A stretch of DNA of 64,000 nucleotides from Misgurnus anguillicaudatus (GCF_027580225.2 NC_073356.2:14599501-14663500); one strand, 5' to 3'. Positions 13,901 through 24,735 are shown, counted from the stretch's first letter. Numbers and translations: made by a program. Notes: a model not told the origin generated them from the sequence alone.

Positions 13901-16900
13901 TAAATGTGTTAAACGTGGCATTTAACACTTTGTAATAAGAACAGAAAATCTGATTTAGGCCACTTTCAGCTACTGCACAAATGTAGCCCATACACATGTT
14001 GATCTAAGTAATTGAGACCAGTTAAAATTATTTTTCGTTATTTATGCAATTACATGTGTTACTGTGCAATCCAGGATATGGTCTCATAATCTGAGATTAG
14101 GAGCATCAAAGTTTTTTGATTCTCACTCACTGACTTTAATTTAATTTCAATATTTGAAATATCCCAGTAAATATTATAGATATCAAGGTTACTTTTACAG
14201 AATGTTTTTTACATAATGTAGGATGATTTTATCGAAAACAGTAAATCACCAAAAAAAATGAATAACACTACTACCACTCACAACACACAGGGAAAACCTT
14301 TGCGCGCTTTATGAATCTTCACGCACTTTATGAATCTTTACGCACTTTACGAATCTTCACACGCTTTACGAATCTTCACGTGCTTTACAAATCTTCAAGC
14401 TCTTTACGAATCTTCACGCACTTTACAAAGATTTTTACGAACTTTACGAATCTTCACGATCTTTACGAATCTTCACACGCTTTACGAAGATTTTTACAAA
14501 TCTTCACGTGCTTTACCAAATCTTCACGTGCTATCCAAATCTTCACGCGCTTTATGAACCTTCACACGCTTTACGAATCTTGATTTAGATGCTGGAAAGC
14601 TTAAGCTTCTAATCGTCACCTGTTAGTGTAAGCATTTGTGTGTGCCTAAGCTCATTTGGCCCCTTAAGGCCATTAACCAGTCAAAGGTTGCTGAGGATTT
14701 TAGGGGAATCATTCACCTGTTTCCTGAGATGAATGATGATCTTACTGGGTTGAGAGAGGCTTCCTTCGTCCCTGGTCTTCAGAGCAGGCAAAGTACCTTT
14801 CAGAGTGGAAAAAAAACAGTTTAAGCCAGTTTAAACTCTACTTGATAAAATCTAATAAACTTTAAACCAGCTTACAATATAAATGGATTCAATACATGTA
14901 TAGCAAAATTACAATTGTGCTAAAAGTTGAACTTTAAACCAGCTTCCAGTATCTGTAGATTCAATAACTGCAGTTGTGCTAAGTAATGGGTGCTTGACCC
15001 ACTAATCTACAACCTGCTTAACATAAGAGGGTGTAAGGACAGGTTTGCATTCCTCTTACAGCACATTAAACTGTCATTCGGTCCCCTTTTACGGCAGCTA
15101 ATTTTAACAGCTTTCTAAAAGCACTGTCAGGCAAACAACAGATTTCTGACCTGTGATTCTGGCATAGCAAACTTTAGGTTTTACCTTCCAAACTCACCTG
15201 TTGGGCTTCTCCATGGGTTGGTGATTTTGTGGACTTTAAGCGGTGCACCTGCAAACTTGGCGTAGGCCTATGTGAGAAAACAAAAGGGAATTAAATTTTA
15301 AGTAATTGACTAGCCCCTTGCTATGGCTTAGATCCTTGCTTCATATACACATCCATAGGATATTTTTGACCAATTGACCATCAGTTGATCAAGTCAGATC
15401 CCTTAAAATAGCACACCTGTACTCAACAAGCAAAATGCCTGTAAGAATGCGCTGAGGTTGTACATCACCTTATGTAAAATACTTTGGAGCAATTACATTT
15501 TGCAGTGGGTGGAATTACCGTGTGACATCATCAAAATAAAAAACCAATAAATGTCCAGTTACTTATTACCTAGTCCTGACTGGTTAAAGCAATATCTCAT
15601 ATAAGCAAAGAAAAAATTTCTTTTGCCACTTTGTCACATTGCATCTAGTTTGTGTTATGTGTCGAGGTGTGAGAAATTTAATTTGAGATTGGGGTTTGAC
15701 TATGAGCAATCATAGTTCCTAGTTCATGCCAAGCTAGATTAAAACGTATTAAAAGTCTGTCACCGCCTCAAAAGACATTACATAAAGGTGAGTAACAGTA
15801 GGGTTAGATTATCTGAGCATTGCTATTTAAACATTTCTGGAGGACCTAATCGTGCCATCCAAAAATGTGCTGACTTGTGTTAGTTGTTGGTTCAGTTTTG
15901 GGAGGTCCTGTTATTAAACATCTAACAAGCATTTAGCTGCATTATTTAAAAAATTATTCATATCATAGTTTATGTATTCATGGCTTTACTGGAATTTATG
16001 AAAGTTACATCCCTAAGCAAAGATGGAGAGGAAGGAAAGATCGGATGAGAGCTGATGTTGTCTCAGTAAAGCATTAACATTTTGTTTTCAAACCAGTGAT
16101 AAAACCGCTATTAAAGAACATCAAACGCTTTGCTTCCCCTCTCAGCATTCCAGTGTGGTTTTGGGTTCCTGACTGTTAAGCTGTGCTGGGCTGGCATTTA
16201 GCAGCAATACAATTTTTAATGCTAGGTTTGTTATGGAAAACTACAAGAGCATTAGCATGCCCTAAAATAAATCACGTACTCCACAATATAAAATGAAACA
16301 AGACAATACAGAACAAGTGATACTATAAACAGAACTCTATAAACATAAGATATATAGATAAGAAAGATTATGTATAAGAAAATTCCTTTTAAGGAAGTCG
16401 CCCCACTAGGCGACCATGTTTGCAATGCCTCTGGGCAGTTATTTCAATCTTGCATGACTAAAGTCCTATCTACTTGAAAGGAAAAATTAGAAAAAATAGA
16501 AAAAAATAGAAAGCGGGAGCATTGCATTGTCGCCTATTTATCATAATAACAGTGCAAAATCTTGTTATATTCCATATATTTGGTAAAAGTGTCAATGACA
16601 AAACAAAAACTTTTAAACATGGACATAATGCATATTTTTGAGTCAGAAACAATGTGTTTAAAAAGTTTAGTTTATTGAACAATATTTCAAGACATTTTAA
16701 AGATTTTCTTCACAATTTTTTTAAATCCCCATTTTAAAAAATGTCAGGTGGTACAACCAATTATTGTCTATTTGCCATTTTAATGAGCTCACTATGTCAT
16801 GCTGATTCTTTGTTTATTTGATAGTGGCATTTTAAAATTATAAACCTGAAAATATTTTGAAAGTGTAAACTTAACTATAAAAGATTTGAGAACTAAAAAT

Positions 16901-19900
16901 GTTTTTATTTCCTAGGGGCAATCATTCATAGCAGTTGCACTCTTTGATTCTCTGGTTGCACCACCTGACCTCTGCAATGAATTTAAATTGAACAGATTTC
17001 TATGATGATGCTGGTATAAGCTTTTGCCTGTGATATCAAATTCATAAGTATACTTCTCAAATACTAATTAAATGGTGTATGATAAAATAACAGTTTTACA
17101 TTTGTTGTACCACCTGACACAGAAAATGTACCAGCCTACCCATTACATGATTAAAGTAGCTATTTTTTCAGTATTTGACAGAAATCTTCAAACTTTTCAT
17201 TTTGTTTATTGAACAACATTTCAGTACATTTTAAAAGATCTTCTTCACAATTTTTTATATTCCCATTTTAGAAAATGTCAGGTGGTACAACCAATCATTG
17301 TCTATTTGCCATTTTAATGCGCTCACTATGTCATAATGATTTTTTGTTTATTTGATAGTGGCATTTAAAAACTATAAATGTGAAAATATTTTGAACGTGT
17401 AAACTTAACTATATAAAATATTTGAGAACTATAAATTTAAGAACAGCAATTTAAAAATGTATCATAACAATTGTAGACAACCTTAGCTTGCATTTATTAA
17501 AACTAAAATTATTAGCTGACTAAATTTATTTAGCTTAATTTTTTATTTCCTAGGGGCAATCATAGCAGTTGCACCCTTTGATTCTCTGGTTGCACCACCT
17601 GACCTTTGCCATGAATTTACATTTAACAGATTTCTATGATGCTGGTATACGCTTTTGCCTGTGAAATCAGTATACTTTTCAAATACTAATTAAATTGTTT
17701 ATGATAAAATGGACATAATAATAAAATATGATAATTTTTCTAGTTTTACATTGGTTGTACCAGCCTACCCATTACTGATTAAAGTAGCTATTATTTCAGT
17801 ATTTGACAGAAATCTACAAACTTTTCATTTAGCAATAAAGATTACCTGGGGTTCACTGGATGATGTGATATCATGTTTACGTTTATGTTATACTTGCTAA
17901 CTTTTTAATTAAAGACAGTTGTACTACCTTGACATTTAAGAACATCCAAATTGTTGGACAAAAGTTTTTCAATTATCCTAACATCCCAATGACTACTGTT
18001 ATTCGTGACATTTGCTTATAGGAAAGGTTTTGAACATAAAAAAACATTTGCCTTAATCTGCCATTTAACAGGTTTGAGATATTAAACAAAATTTTGTATT
18101 TATTTTTTTTAAACTAAAGACTAAAAATGTATTTAAACTAAATAGGTTTTATAGAATAAAAGTATCAAGTTAGATTTTTATAGTACATAATAATATGTAC
18201 TATAATATAATAAACACAAAAATATGCATGTCATATCATGCACCATAAGTAGTGTTGCTGTATGCACTGTTGTTGGTAATCTGAGAAGTTTGCTCTGAAC
18301 GAGTCTGGCTGCAGTTTACGTTTACATCTTTCGCTTTGATACATAAACCAGGCAGGCGTCCCACCTATCCATCTGCTACTGGTCTGAAATGTGCTAACAT
18401 GTCAGAAAAACATGAATCAATCAAAGTTGCTACACAATTTTTAATTCCACACAGAAAACAGCCATACTTTCTAACAGAGATCACTAAAATAGGCCACACA
18501 AATCGCATCATAAATCAAAGGCTCCAGTTAGAATCTTTAACTCATATTCTTATCTAAGCAACCATGCGTGTCCAAAACTAACCTGATAACATTAGGAAAA
18601 AATTACCATGCTCACCTCCACCACCTTTTAGTCTAAATCCTAAACATTTTACTTGTTCAAATATTTTCCCTAGCAAAGCAATTTTAAATGTGAATTTGCA
18701 GGTTCTCCTTTTCCTGGCGCCTGCATCATGATCTTTAGTTACTCTATATACTACAGCAATGGTAACTGAAGACTCACTGCTATGTTCTGCAAACACGAAA
18801 CCATAAACCGCTCATACTCCAGAATGTTTAGGCTAGACGAGAGAGGAAAGCCATCAGCATAGTAAAACCCTCCGTTGCCCACATCATTTCAACAACAGAG
18901 CTGGAACATTCTTCATGTTTCTGAGAAACTCTTTCATAATTGAACAAAAAAACATAAGAAAAATTTTCTCCTCACCACAGGCGTGAGACCATTAAATGGC
19001 ATGTTATTCATTGTCATTCGATGCCAATAAAACTCAGCAGATCAAAAATAAATAAATAAATAAAATTACAGTGTACGTTTACACGTTTAAATAAATCCTC
19101 TATAAAAGACTTACTGAATGATTGAATAATAATTAAGTGACAGGGCAACAATGCTGTAAGTGTAAATTTAGGTATTATCCTTGTCCATAAGTTGAATTTG
19201 TCCTCCTGTCATTGTCGGGAAATGCGAGACCCTCTCGGACACTGTTTGTTTTTTGTGTTTAGGGAGTTTGGATCTTTGTAAAGAAACCCCCTACACTCTT
19301 TTGCATGCACACCTTGCTGGCTGTTTATACAGCTGCACATGACAGGCAGATAATCTGCCACACATGGCCACTGCAAAATATTATTGTTTGTTAAGTTGTC
19401 TAAAATACAGAGGGTGTTTTATAGTAGACGTGGACACTAAGCGTCTTTGGTTTTGGAGAAGCATGAGAAAGAGGGACACACTTTAGAAGTTAAAAAAAAT
19501 TATTGTGGCTCTTTATTTACAACATTTGTTGTGACAAAGTGTATTCAAAATTATTTTATGTATTCTTATAAAAATATATTTTATAATGGTGTTTTTACAA
19601 TAGAACGCTTTTGAATAAATGTGTTTTAAAAGCTTATTATGCTGTTTGAAGATACCATATTAATTTACAAAAAATAACCATAATAATGTAAACATATTTT
19701 TTTTAATTTACAGTTGTAGCAAGGCTGACAGTTTTTCATAATGTATTATACTGTACTATTTTAACAGAACAAATACATATTTATAATTGTAATTTCCTTA
19801 ATTATTTGTGTTTTTACAATAGAATCGGTAGTAGCAAGACTGATCCTTTTTTTAATACTGTACTGTACTGTACTGTACCGTACCGTTAACAGAACAAATA

Positions 19901-20264
19901 CATTTCCTGATCATCTAGTGTTATTTCATTAATAATAGTACTGAGTCTGACATTCATGACTGAAAACTATACATTGAAACGCGATATAACGTTATAACGC
20001 GAGCTGTAGGTAGTTCAGTCACGTTAAGCGGAAGAGTCCTTCAATATGCACACACATGTGTCATTCACACCAGTCACCTCCCACCTTTACCGACAACTGA
20101 CAACACAAACATACACAATTACTACGACATATCAAAAATAAAACAGGCTAATCGGTAATCGAAACGACTGGTTTATATCTTACCAGCACAATTAAACAGT
20201 CGACATCTATTGAAGGTAATCCATAGTCGCCTTTCCAACAGTACAACTCCAAGGGGGCAGCCAT
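7937..20264 (-). CDS. mtx1: metaxin-1, complete (eight exons, 319 aa)
   Basis: Subunit of the SAM-associated mitochondrial outer-membrane import machinery that helps insert beta-barrel proteins. Exons on the minus strand are 20184-20264, 15198-15267, 14717-14796, 11516-11608, 10382-10564, 8587-8663, 8345-8502 and 7937-8154. All junctions are GT-AG, phases agree, and the sum is 960 nt. The protein starts [18 protein letters not shown] (GST-N-like metaxin domain). It continues with [18 protein letters not shown], then the GST-C-like part ([16 protein letters not shown]), and ends with one membrane segment (about residues 274-296) and an acidic tail. Length matches the 317-residue human isoform. 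An in-frame ATG at 20363 could add 33 residues; the inner start is preferred by homology. [13 protein letters not shown] and the C-terminal anchor separate it from MTX3. Intron 1 is about 4.9 kb. The a/b paralogue is unresolved. Confidence 0.96.
9182..9550. mobile_element. TTAA-flanked MITE, 369 bp (inverted copy at 38669-39038)
   Basis: Ends AGTTGCAGTGTGTAA and TACACACTGCACCT form an inverted repeat. The element is bracketed by TTAA at 9178-9181 and 9551-9554, the piggyBac-type target site. A 370-bp copy in the opposite orientation lies at 38669-39038, also in TTAA. It sits in mtx1 intron 6 and includes the 91- and 68-codon chance reading frames. Confidence 0.85.
10062..10138. repeat. short palindromic repeat, CTACTGAAAAG...CTTTTCAGTAG
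   Basis: A 77-bp near-palindrome with arms CATCCCTACTGAAAAG and CTTTTCAGTAGAGATG, and an inner ACCAGC/GCTGGT pair. It resembles small dispersed fish repeats built on the AAACCAGC motif. It lies in mtx1 intron 6. Confidence 0.65.
12181..13100. mobile_element. 920-bp non-autonomous DNA transposon in mtx1 intron 3
   Basis: The ends are inverted repeats: CGGGTGATTCTCACGAAAC at the left, and GTTTTCGTGAGTATCACCCG at the right. A second inner pair is CTCATTACCGCAA near 12364 and TTGCGGTAATGAG near 12897. No transposase can be read in any frame. I could not define a target duplication. Confidence 0.75.
13262..13608. mobile_element. MITE with GTTCACTCC-type ends
   Basis: Left arm (GTTCATTCCAAAATAAATTT, then ATTATAAATCACTTAC) pairs with the right arm ending GGAGTGAACTATCCCTTTTA. 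A second inverted pair is GTGTCATTCCAAAC near 13305 and GTTTGGAACGACA near 13551. The extreme left end seems truncated. No coding capacity. Confidence 0.7.
14302..14583. repeat. 19-bp minisatellite in mtx1 intron 3
   Basis: About 14 head-to-tail copies of a roughly 19-bp unit (consensus TTCACGCACTTTACGAATC), with a few units stretched by TTTTT insertions. The variable position is CGCGCT/CGTGCT/CACGCT. Because the units lack stops, two overlapping frames stay open for 75-90 codons; these are not genes. The array lies about 130 bp from mtx1 exon 3. Confidence 0.92.
16670..17830. repeat. tandem segmental duplication in mtx1 intron 1
   Basis: Two adjacent direct copies, about 16670-17204 and 17205-17830. 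Both start TTTATTGAACAA and end near TTTGACAGAAATCT. Shared landmarks include GTCAGGTGGTACAACCAAT, TTCCTAGGGGCAATCAT and GGTTGCACCACCTGACC. The second copy is longer by roughly 90 bp in the middle. Within each copy GTCAGGTGGTACAACC and GGTTGCACCACCTGAC form an inverted pair, suggesting that the duplicated unit was itself a hairpin-type element. Confidence 0.85.
18000..20147. other. remainder of mtx1 intron 1, 3' to the first exon
   Basis: AT-rich intronic sequence. I see a short (AATA)n run near 19047-19063 and a partial local duplication at about 19590-19910 (GTGTTTTTACAATAGAA and TAACAGAACAAATACAT each twice, with TACTG repeats). No exon with metaxin similarity is present between 15268 and 20183. 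Nothing else is supported. Confidence 0.5.
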
Positions 20265-21497
20265 ATTGGAAAGACTTTTAAGTGACATTTCACCCGGAAG
20301 TACGTATCCTAGCTCTGTCGTTGCTATTGGCAACTGTAAACAGTAGTGTGTGTGTGACGCCATGGGATTTTTTTAATGTACCTTGTTTCCTTTCTTTGTT
20401 TTAATAAAATAGTAACAAATACAATACGATATAAGACACAAGTGCTTAATAAATTGCTAGATTTATTGGTAATAATAATAAAAAATAATAATAATCAGAT
20501 TTTAAAAAAATCGACTTCGCTGTAGGATGTTTAACTGTTAACATATCAACTTGAAATAAAATGTTTGTGATGGTCTTGTCCGGTGACTTGTCTCGACTCA
20601 TTCAATCCCAGAATTTATAATTTTGTCAGTACTTAAAAACGAGTGCTTCAATGAGATCATTTTTACAAGCATCAAGAATGTTGTGCTGATGTTGTCATGT
20701 TAGAGTTTAACACTAGATGGAGTCAGAACCTTAAATACTAGTACTACTTTAGCCTTTAAAAAAGGTACTACCACGTGTAAAGAAAATGTTCCTGGAAATC
20801 CAGAAAGCCTTTATGTATATTGTTTATTTACCTAGATATTACGAAGTTTAAATAAAGCGCTGCAAACATGCAATGCTTAAAAATCCCCTAAATGTATATG
20901 TAAAGCTTTTATTTTCCATTTGGCAGCTAATGTTATTAATGTGATGTTATTATGGCATTGAATTAAAAAAGGAAAAAAATACTAGGAAGTAAATATTAAA
21001 TAAATCATTATGCAAACAAATGTAAATAATAATATAAATATATATATAGACATGACTTAGTTAAAAGTTTATTAAGGAAAACAGTTCATGGAAATGATTA
21101 TTCAGAGCACACTTTCACAAAGTGTATTAAATTTATAACGTCCAATGAATCACACATCAACTAAATCGAATCTTGTAAACAAAGTGCTTTCTTATTAGTC
21201 ATCAGTGTTTAACCTGTTTAACCATCAGAGGCACTATTTTCCTTCAACCCACAAGACATTGAATTAGCTCCCCTTTCCGCTTCGTACTGGTTTGGGTACG
21301 TACTGATCGTACTGTGTTAAAATTCAGACGTCGCACGTAGCGCACATTACGGTTTCTAGGAGAAATCTCATTGGACCTCCACAATGTTGTTGGGCATGCC
21401 ACAACACCCCGCGTCTTTGTCCAGACGTCTCAGCCACACCTCCCCAAACGCCTCCTCTTTTTCTGCAGCTGCTGTGCACTCGCTCAGCGCTCTCAGC
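20265..21497. other. divergent mtx1-txnip intergenic region
   Basis: mtx1 (minus) and txnip (plus) are transcribed away from each other with about 1.6 kb between their start codons. The 100 bases next to mtx1 carry its 5' leader. The middle is AT-rich and featureless. GC content rises from about 21.3 kb as the txnip promoter begins; an inverted CCAAT (ATTGG) lies at 21370-21374. No gene is supported here. Confidence 0.6.
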
Positions 21498-21514
21498 CAC
21501 GAGGTGTCCACGCG
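21498..21514 (+). promoter_or_regulatory. carbohydrate response element (ChoRE) of txnip
   Basis: CACGAG-GTGTC-CACGCG: two E-box-like halves exactly 5 bases apart, the arrangement bound by MondoA/ChREBP-Mlx heterodimers. The mammalian TXNIP promoter has CACGAG-N5-CACGAG in the equivalent place. Here it lies about 150 bp upstream of the TATA box, and an inverted CCAAT box starts 16 bp after it, as in the mammalian module. Function is inferred. Confidence 0.8.
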
Positions 21515-21530
21515 CCGCTTCTAAACCCCG

Positions 21531-21569
21531 ATTGGTCGGTGACGACACAAACATCGATTTTTGACCAAT
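21531..21569 (+). promoter_or_regulatory. pair of CCAAT boxes (NF-Y sites) in the txnip promoter
   Basis: An inverted CCAAT (ATTGG, 21531-21535) and a direct CCAAT (21565-21569) lie between the ChoRE and the TATA box. NF-Y is known to act with the ChoRE at mammalian TXNIP; this spacing suggests the module is conserved. Confidence 0.7.
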
Positions 21570-21661
21570 GGGAGCTATGTGCATGCGCTGAGCCACGCTG
21601 TGCATACTGCTCGCACATGAACAGCTGAAGCTGTAAACAAGCCCAGTGAGTCACATTGGGG

Positions 21662-21668
21662 TATAAAG
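21662..21668 (+). promoter_or_regulatory. TATA box of txnip
   Basis: TATAAAG at 21662-21668, in a GC-rich context. It predicts transcription start near 21690-21700, giving a leader of about 190 nt before the ATG at 21883. Confidence 0.75.
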
Positions 21669-21720
21669 CCCTAGCCTAGCGCTGTAAGCACAAAGCACCT
21701 AAACAAGCCACGCGAACTGG

Positions 21721-21790
21721 ATGTGTGTGAATTTGCATGAAACACAACCTCGCAGCATTTTCAACGGCTGAAGACTAGATGCACTTGTGA
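21721..21790 (+). promoter_or_regulatory. three short upstream ORFs in the txnip leader
   Basis: If transcription starts near 21690, the leader holds three ATGs before the main start. They open ORFs at 21721-21771 (16 codons before the stop), 21737-21778 (13 codons) and 21779-21790 (3 codons). All end before 21883. Such ORFs can reduce or condition translation; whether these do is unknown. Confidence 0.5.
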
Positions 21791-21882
21791 AGGACTAACG
21801 TTACGGCGTATCTGGTTGATTGAATAAACTTTTTGGTCGTATTCGAGTGTTTTTTTTATTGGAAATCCATACCAGATCAATC

Positions 21883-23698
21883 ATGGTTGCTATGGCAAAA
21901 AGAATGAAGATCTTCGAGATCGTCTTCAACGATCCGACCAAGACATTTTACTGCAGTGGAGATAAAGTGGCCGGGAAGATCCTGGTGGAGGTGTTGGAGA
22001 TGACCAGGGTCACGGCCATGAAGGTCCTGGGAGTCGGATGCGCAAAAGTGGAGTACGCGAAAGGCAAACAGAGATGCCGTGAAGAAATTGACTATCTGAA
22101 GTATGAAGATGTTGTTCACTTGGATGATCATCCTGCAGGTTAGTTATCTTTGCTTATGAACTTGATGATGCTGATGTTGGACTGTATTTGTATATAGTAA
22201 ATATGAATCATTTCTTAAAAAGACACCAGACCAAAAGTTTGCTATATATCTATGACTGAACACCTTAATACTGTTTAAGCATCTCTGTTAAATCCAAATG
22301 ACCAGGGTTCAATTCTCAAGTTATGTTTTCTTTATGCTTTAATGTGTTATACATATTCAATATGGTTATCTTTGCTTCTCACAGATACAGATGGTTCAGT
22401 CATTCTCCGTCCAGGCAACAAGTACGAATACTCATTTGGATTTGAGCTCCCTCAACAAGGGTGAGTTTCCCCTTTGCCATTCAACTTTTCTCAAACATAT
22501 ATTGTCCATCTTTTCCAAGTAAATTAATCATATTATTTCCCAATAGGCAACTGGTGTCTTCCTACAAAGGCAAGTTCGGGTATGTTCAGTACTTTGTGAA
22601 GGCTATAATGGAAAGACCCTCACACCCTGTCCTAGAGTGCAAGAGACACTTTGAAGTCGAGGAACCCCTGGATGTGAACACCCCTGATCTGCTGGTGAGT
22701 TATAACTCACTTTTATAACTAGTTTTATACGATATCGTGTCAAATCTAATTCATTGTTTTCATGAAGTATGAAAGTTGATCATTTATCCTTCATCTCTTC
22801 ACAGTCCCCTACTGGAGGCATGAAGGAGAAGAAAGTCACCTGCATGTTCATCCCCGATGGCCAGGTGTCCCTAAATGCCAAGATCGATAGGCGTGGCTTC
22901 TGCGAAGGAGAAGAGATCTGCATCGATGCCAAATTTGAGAACACCTGCTCTCGCATCGTGGTACCCAAAGCGGCCATTATCGCCAAGCAAATCTACCAGG
23001 CCAACGGGCGCACCAAAGTCTTCAGGCAGAAACTGTCCTCGGTGCGTGGCAACCACATCATCTCTGGCATGTGTGATGCTTGGCAGTCCAAGAGCATCCG
23101 GGTGCCCAAGATCAAGCCTTCCATTTTGGGCTGCGACATTATCCGGGTGGAATATGCACTTATGGTGAGTTACATTAAAATAAGTTTAATAATTTGCATA
23201 CGTATACCGACCAATATTTAATTTTCTTTACTTTTATTCACAGATTTACATGCACATCCCAGGCAGCGATAAGTTGGTTCTGGAGCTTCCACTGGTCATT
23301 GGCACCGTCCCTTACAATGGTTTTGGTAGCCGTACCAATAGCATGAGTAGCCAGGATGGTTCCGTGGGCACGTCTTCGGCTAGCTGGGTGTCCTTAAGGA
23401 TGCCCTCGTCTGCCCCGCCCAGTTACTGCGATATCAGACGCGACAACAGCCTGGAACAGCCTCTCACACCCCTGCTAGATGATTATGATGGCGGAGACAG
23501 TCCTATCTTTATGAACGCAAGCCAGTTCCAGTTCCCCCCGCTGCCCACCTATTCTGAGGTGAGTTTCTTGCATTATCGAATGCATACATTCGATTTGTTG
23601 AATTCATTTTATACATCCGTCTAATTCTTCGTTCTTCTGTCTTTAAGGTGGATGAAGATTACAACAACTGTGGTGCTCGCATGCTTCCTGTCTGCTGA
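21883..23698 (+). CDS. txnip: thioredoxin-interacting protein, complete (six exons, 401 aa)
   Basis: Alpha-arrestin that binds reduced thioredoxin and promotes internalisation of glucose transporters. Exons are 21883-22138, 22385-22460, 22547-22694, 22805-23164, 23244-23558 and 23648-23698, all GT-AG with compatible phases (1206 nt). The arrestin-N domain spans about residues 8-155 (KIFEIVFNDPTKTFYCSGDK) and arrestin-C about 175-300 (ENTCSRIVVPKAAIIAKQ, VRGNHIISGMC). The thioredoxin-linking cysteines of human TXNIP, C63 and C247, correspond to C64 and C250. The tail has PPSY (338-341), but the distal PPxY reads LPTY (380-383). SRTNSMSS (309-316) matches the human region holding the AMPK site. 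The ATG at 21883 is the first in frame. Glucose control is suggested by the promoter. Convergent with polr3gl, as in human. The a/b paralogue is not resolved. Confidence 0.98.
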
Positions 23699-24735
23699 AC
23701 CGACCCAGCAGTGCCTTAAACTGAACTGTTGCTCAATATAAGTGGGCTTCTTTTCCACTGCACCTGAGACGTGTAGGATGGATGCTGGCTACGAATTTGG
23801 CCCCGCAGGATGATTTAGTCGAAGTTCAGAGGATGAAGAGAAGTCTGAGCTCCTATCATACCTGCACCCCTGACAGCAACATACTATGATGCATCACCAA
23901 ATTAAATGTTCTTCTGACAGACTGATGCTGTTTTAGGCCGGACTAAGGGGACGTGGGCCGTTTGGCATGCTGTATGTTACTGATTAAGCTGCTCTTTCCT
24001 GAGAATACTGCTGAGGTGTAAAATGATTGTACTGCCTTTTAGCCATGTAGACACAACTTTAATTTCCCAAATGGTGGTCATGTACTTTCCATTACTTCCC
24101 AACACACATTCATTAGCATGTAGATACTCGATTGTGTTCATTTCTCATGACCATTCCATGTTTTTGTGAGGAGAAATGATTATATGTGGAAATGTGCAAG
24201 GTTTCTGAGGGAAAATTGTGTACAGGTGTGACCAGTGTTGTGACACTTTTTTTTTCTATTTTGATGCACTTTTTAAGGGCGAGTTGCTATAAAAGTACTT
24301 CCAGGGAGATGCCCTATGTTTTATTTTTCTTGTCTTCCAAACTTGCTCTTATGTTGAATCAACACCAAGGGATCAGGCATCGCATCTTGTTTTGCAAAAC
24401 CTCGTATCAAGAAAGAGCTCAGTTGATGTCTACTGTGGACTTGGACATTAGGCCAAAATATAACTCAACAAGTGCCAAATGGGCTTCAAGTGCTGATCAC
24501 ATTTATTTGTGAGACCAGATACTGCACTGTGTGTAGACATTCTGATCAGCATTTCATTGGAGATCTTCCTAAACTTTTTGTGTGTATTGTTTTGTTTCTT
24601 GTTGATTTCAGAAGATATTGTAAACAATGTGGTAGTGCACTTGTTCAAAGTTTCCCTTTTGTATATTAAGTTAAATGTTTTTTTATGAGATCTCTTGAAT
24701 GAGGTTGTTTCCAATAAAAGTTTAAAATGATTTTC
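23699..24735 (+). other. txnip 3' untranslated region
   Basis: About 1 kb follows the stop codon without similarity to coding sequence, ending just after AATAAA at 24713-24718. The 108- and 65-codon reading frames in it have no recognisable protein and are chance. The cleavage site is inferred. Confidence 0.75.
24713..24718 (+). terminator. txnip polyadenylation signal
   Basis: AATAAA followed within 30 bases by a T/G-rich stretch (TTTTCTGTGTCCTTTTG), consistent with cleavage near 24730-24740. Confidence 0.75.

Noticed and set aside
14311..14583. Two overlapping repetitive frames ([17 protein letters not shown] repeats)
   Set aside because: They are translations of the 19-bp minisatellite, not a repeat protein: both frames are open only because the unit has no stops.
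14302..14583. CRISPR-like array
   Set aside because: Units are directly adjacent without unique spacers, and the genome is vertebrate.
7937..20264. Metaxin-3 instead of metaxin-1
   Set aside because: The [13 protein letters not shown] region, the C-terminal membrane anchor with acidic tail, and the thbs3 neighbour fit MTX1; MTX3 neighbours THBS4.
22780..23168. Overlapping frames on both strands of txnip exon 4 (97, 68 and 61 codons)
   Set aside because: They are shadow frames of a GC-richer coding exon; the arrestin frame alone has homology and correct splice phase.
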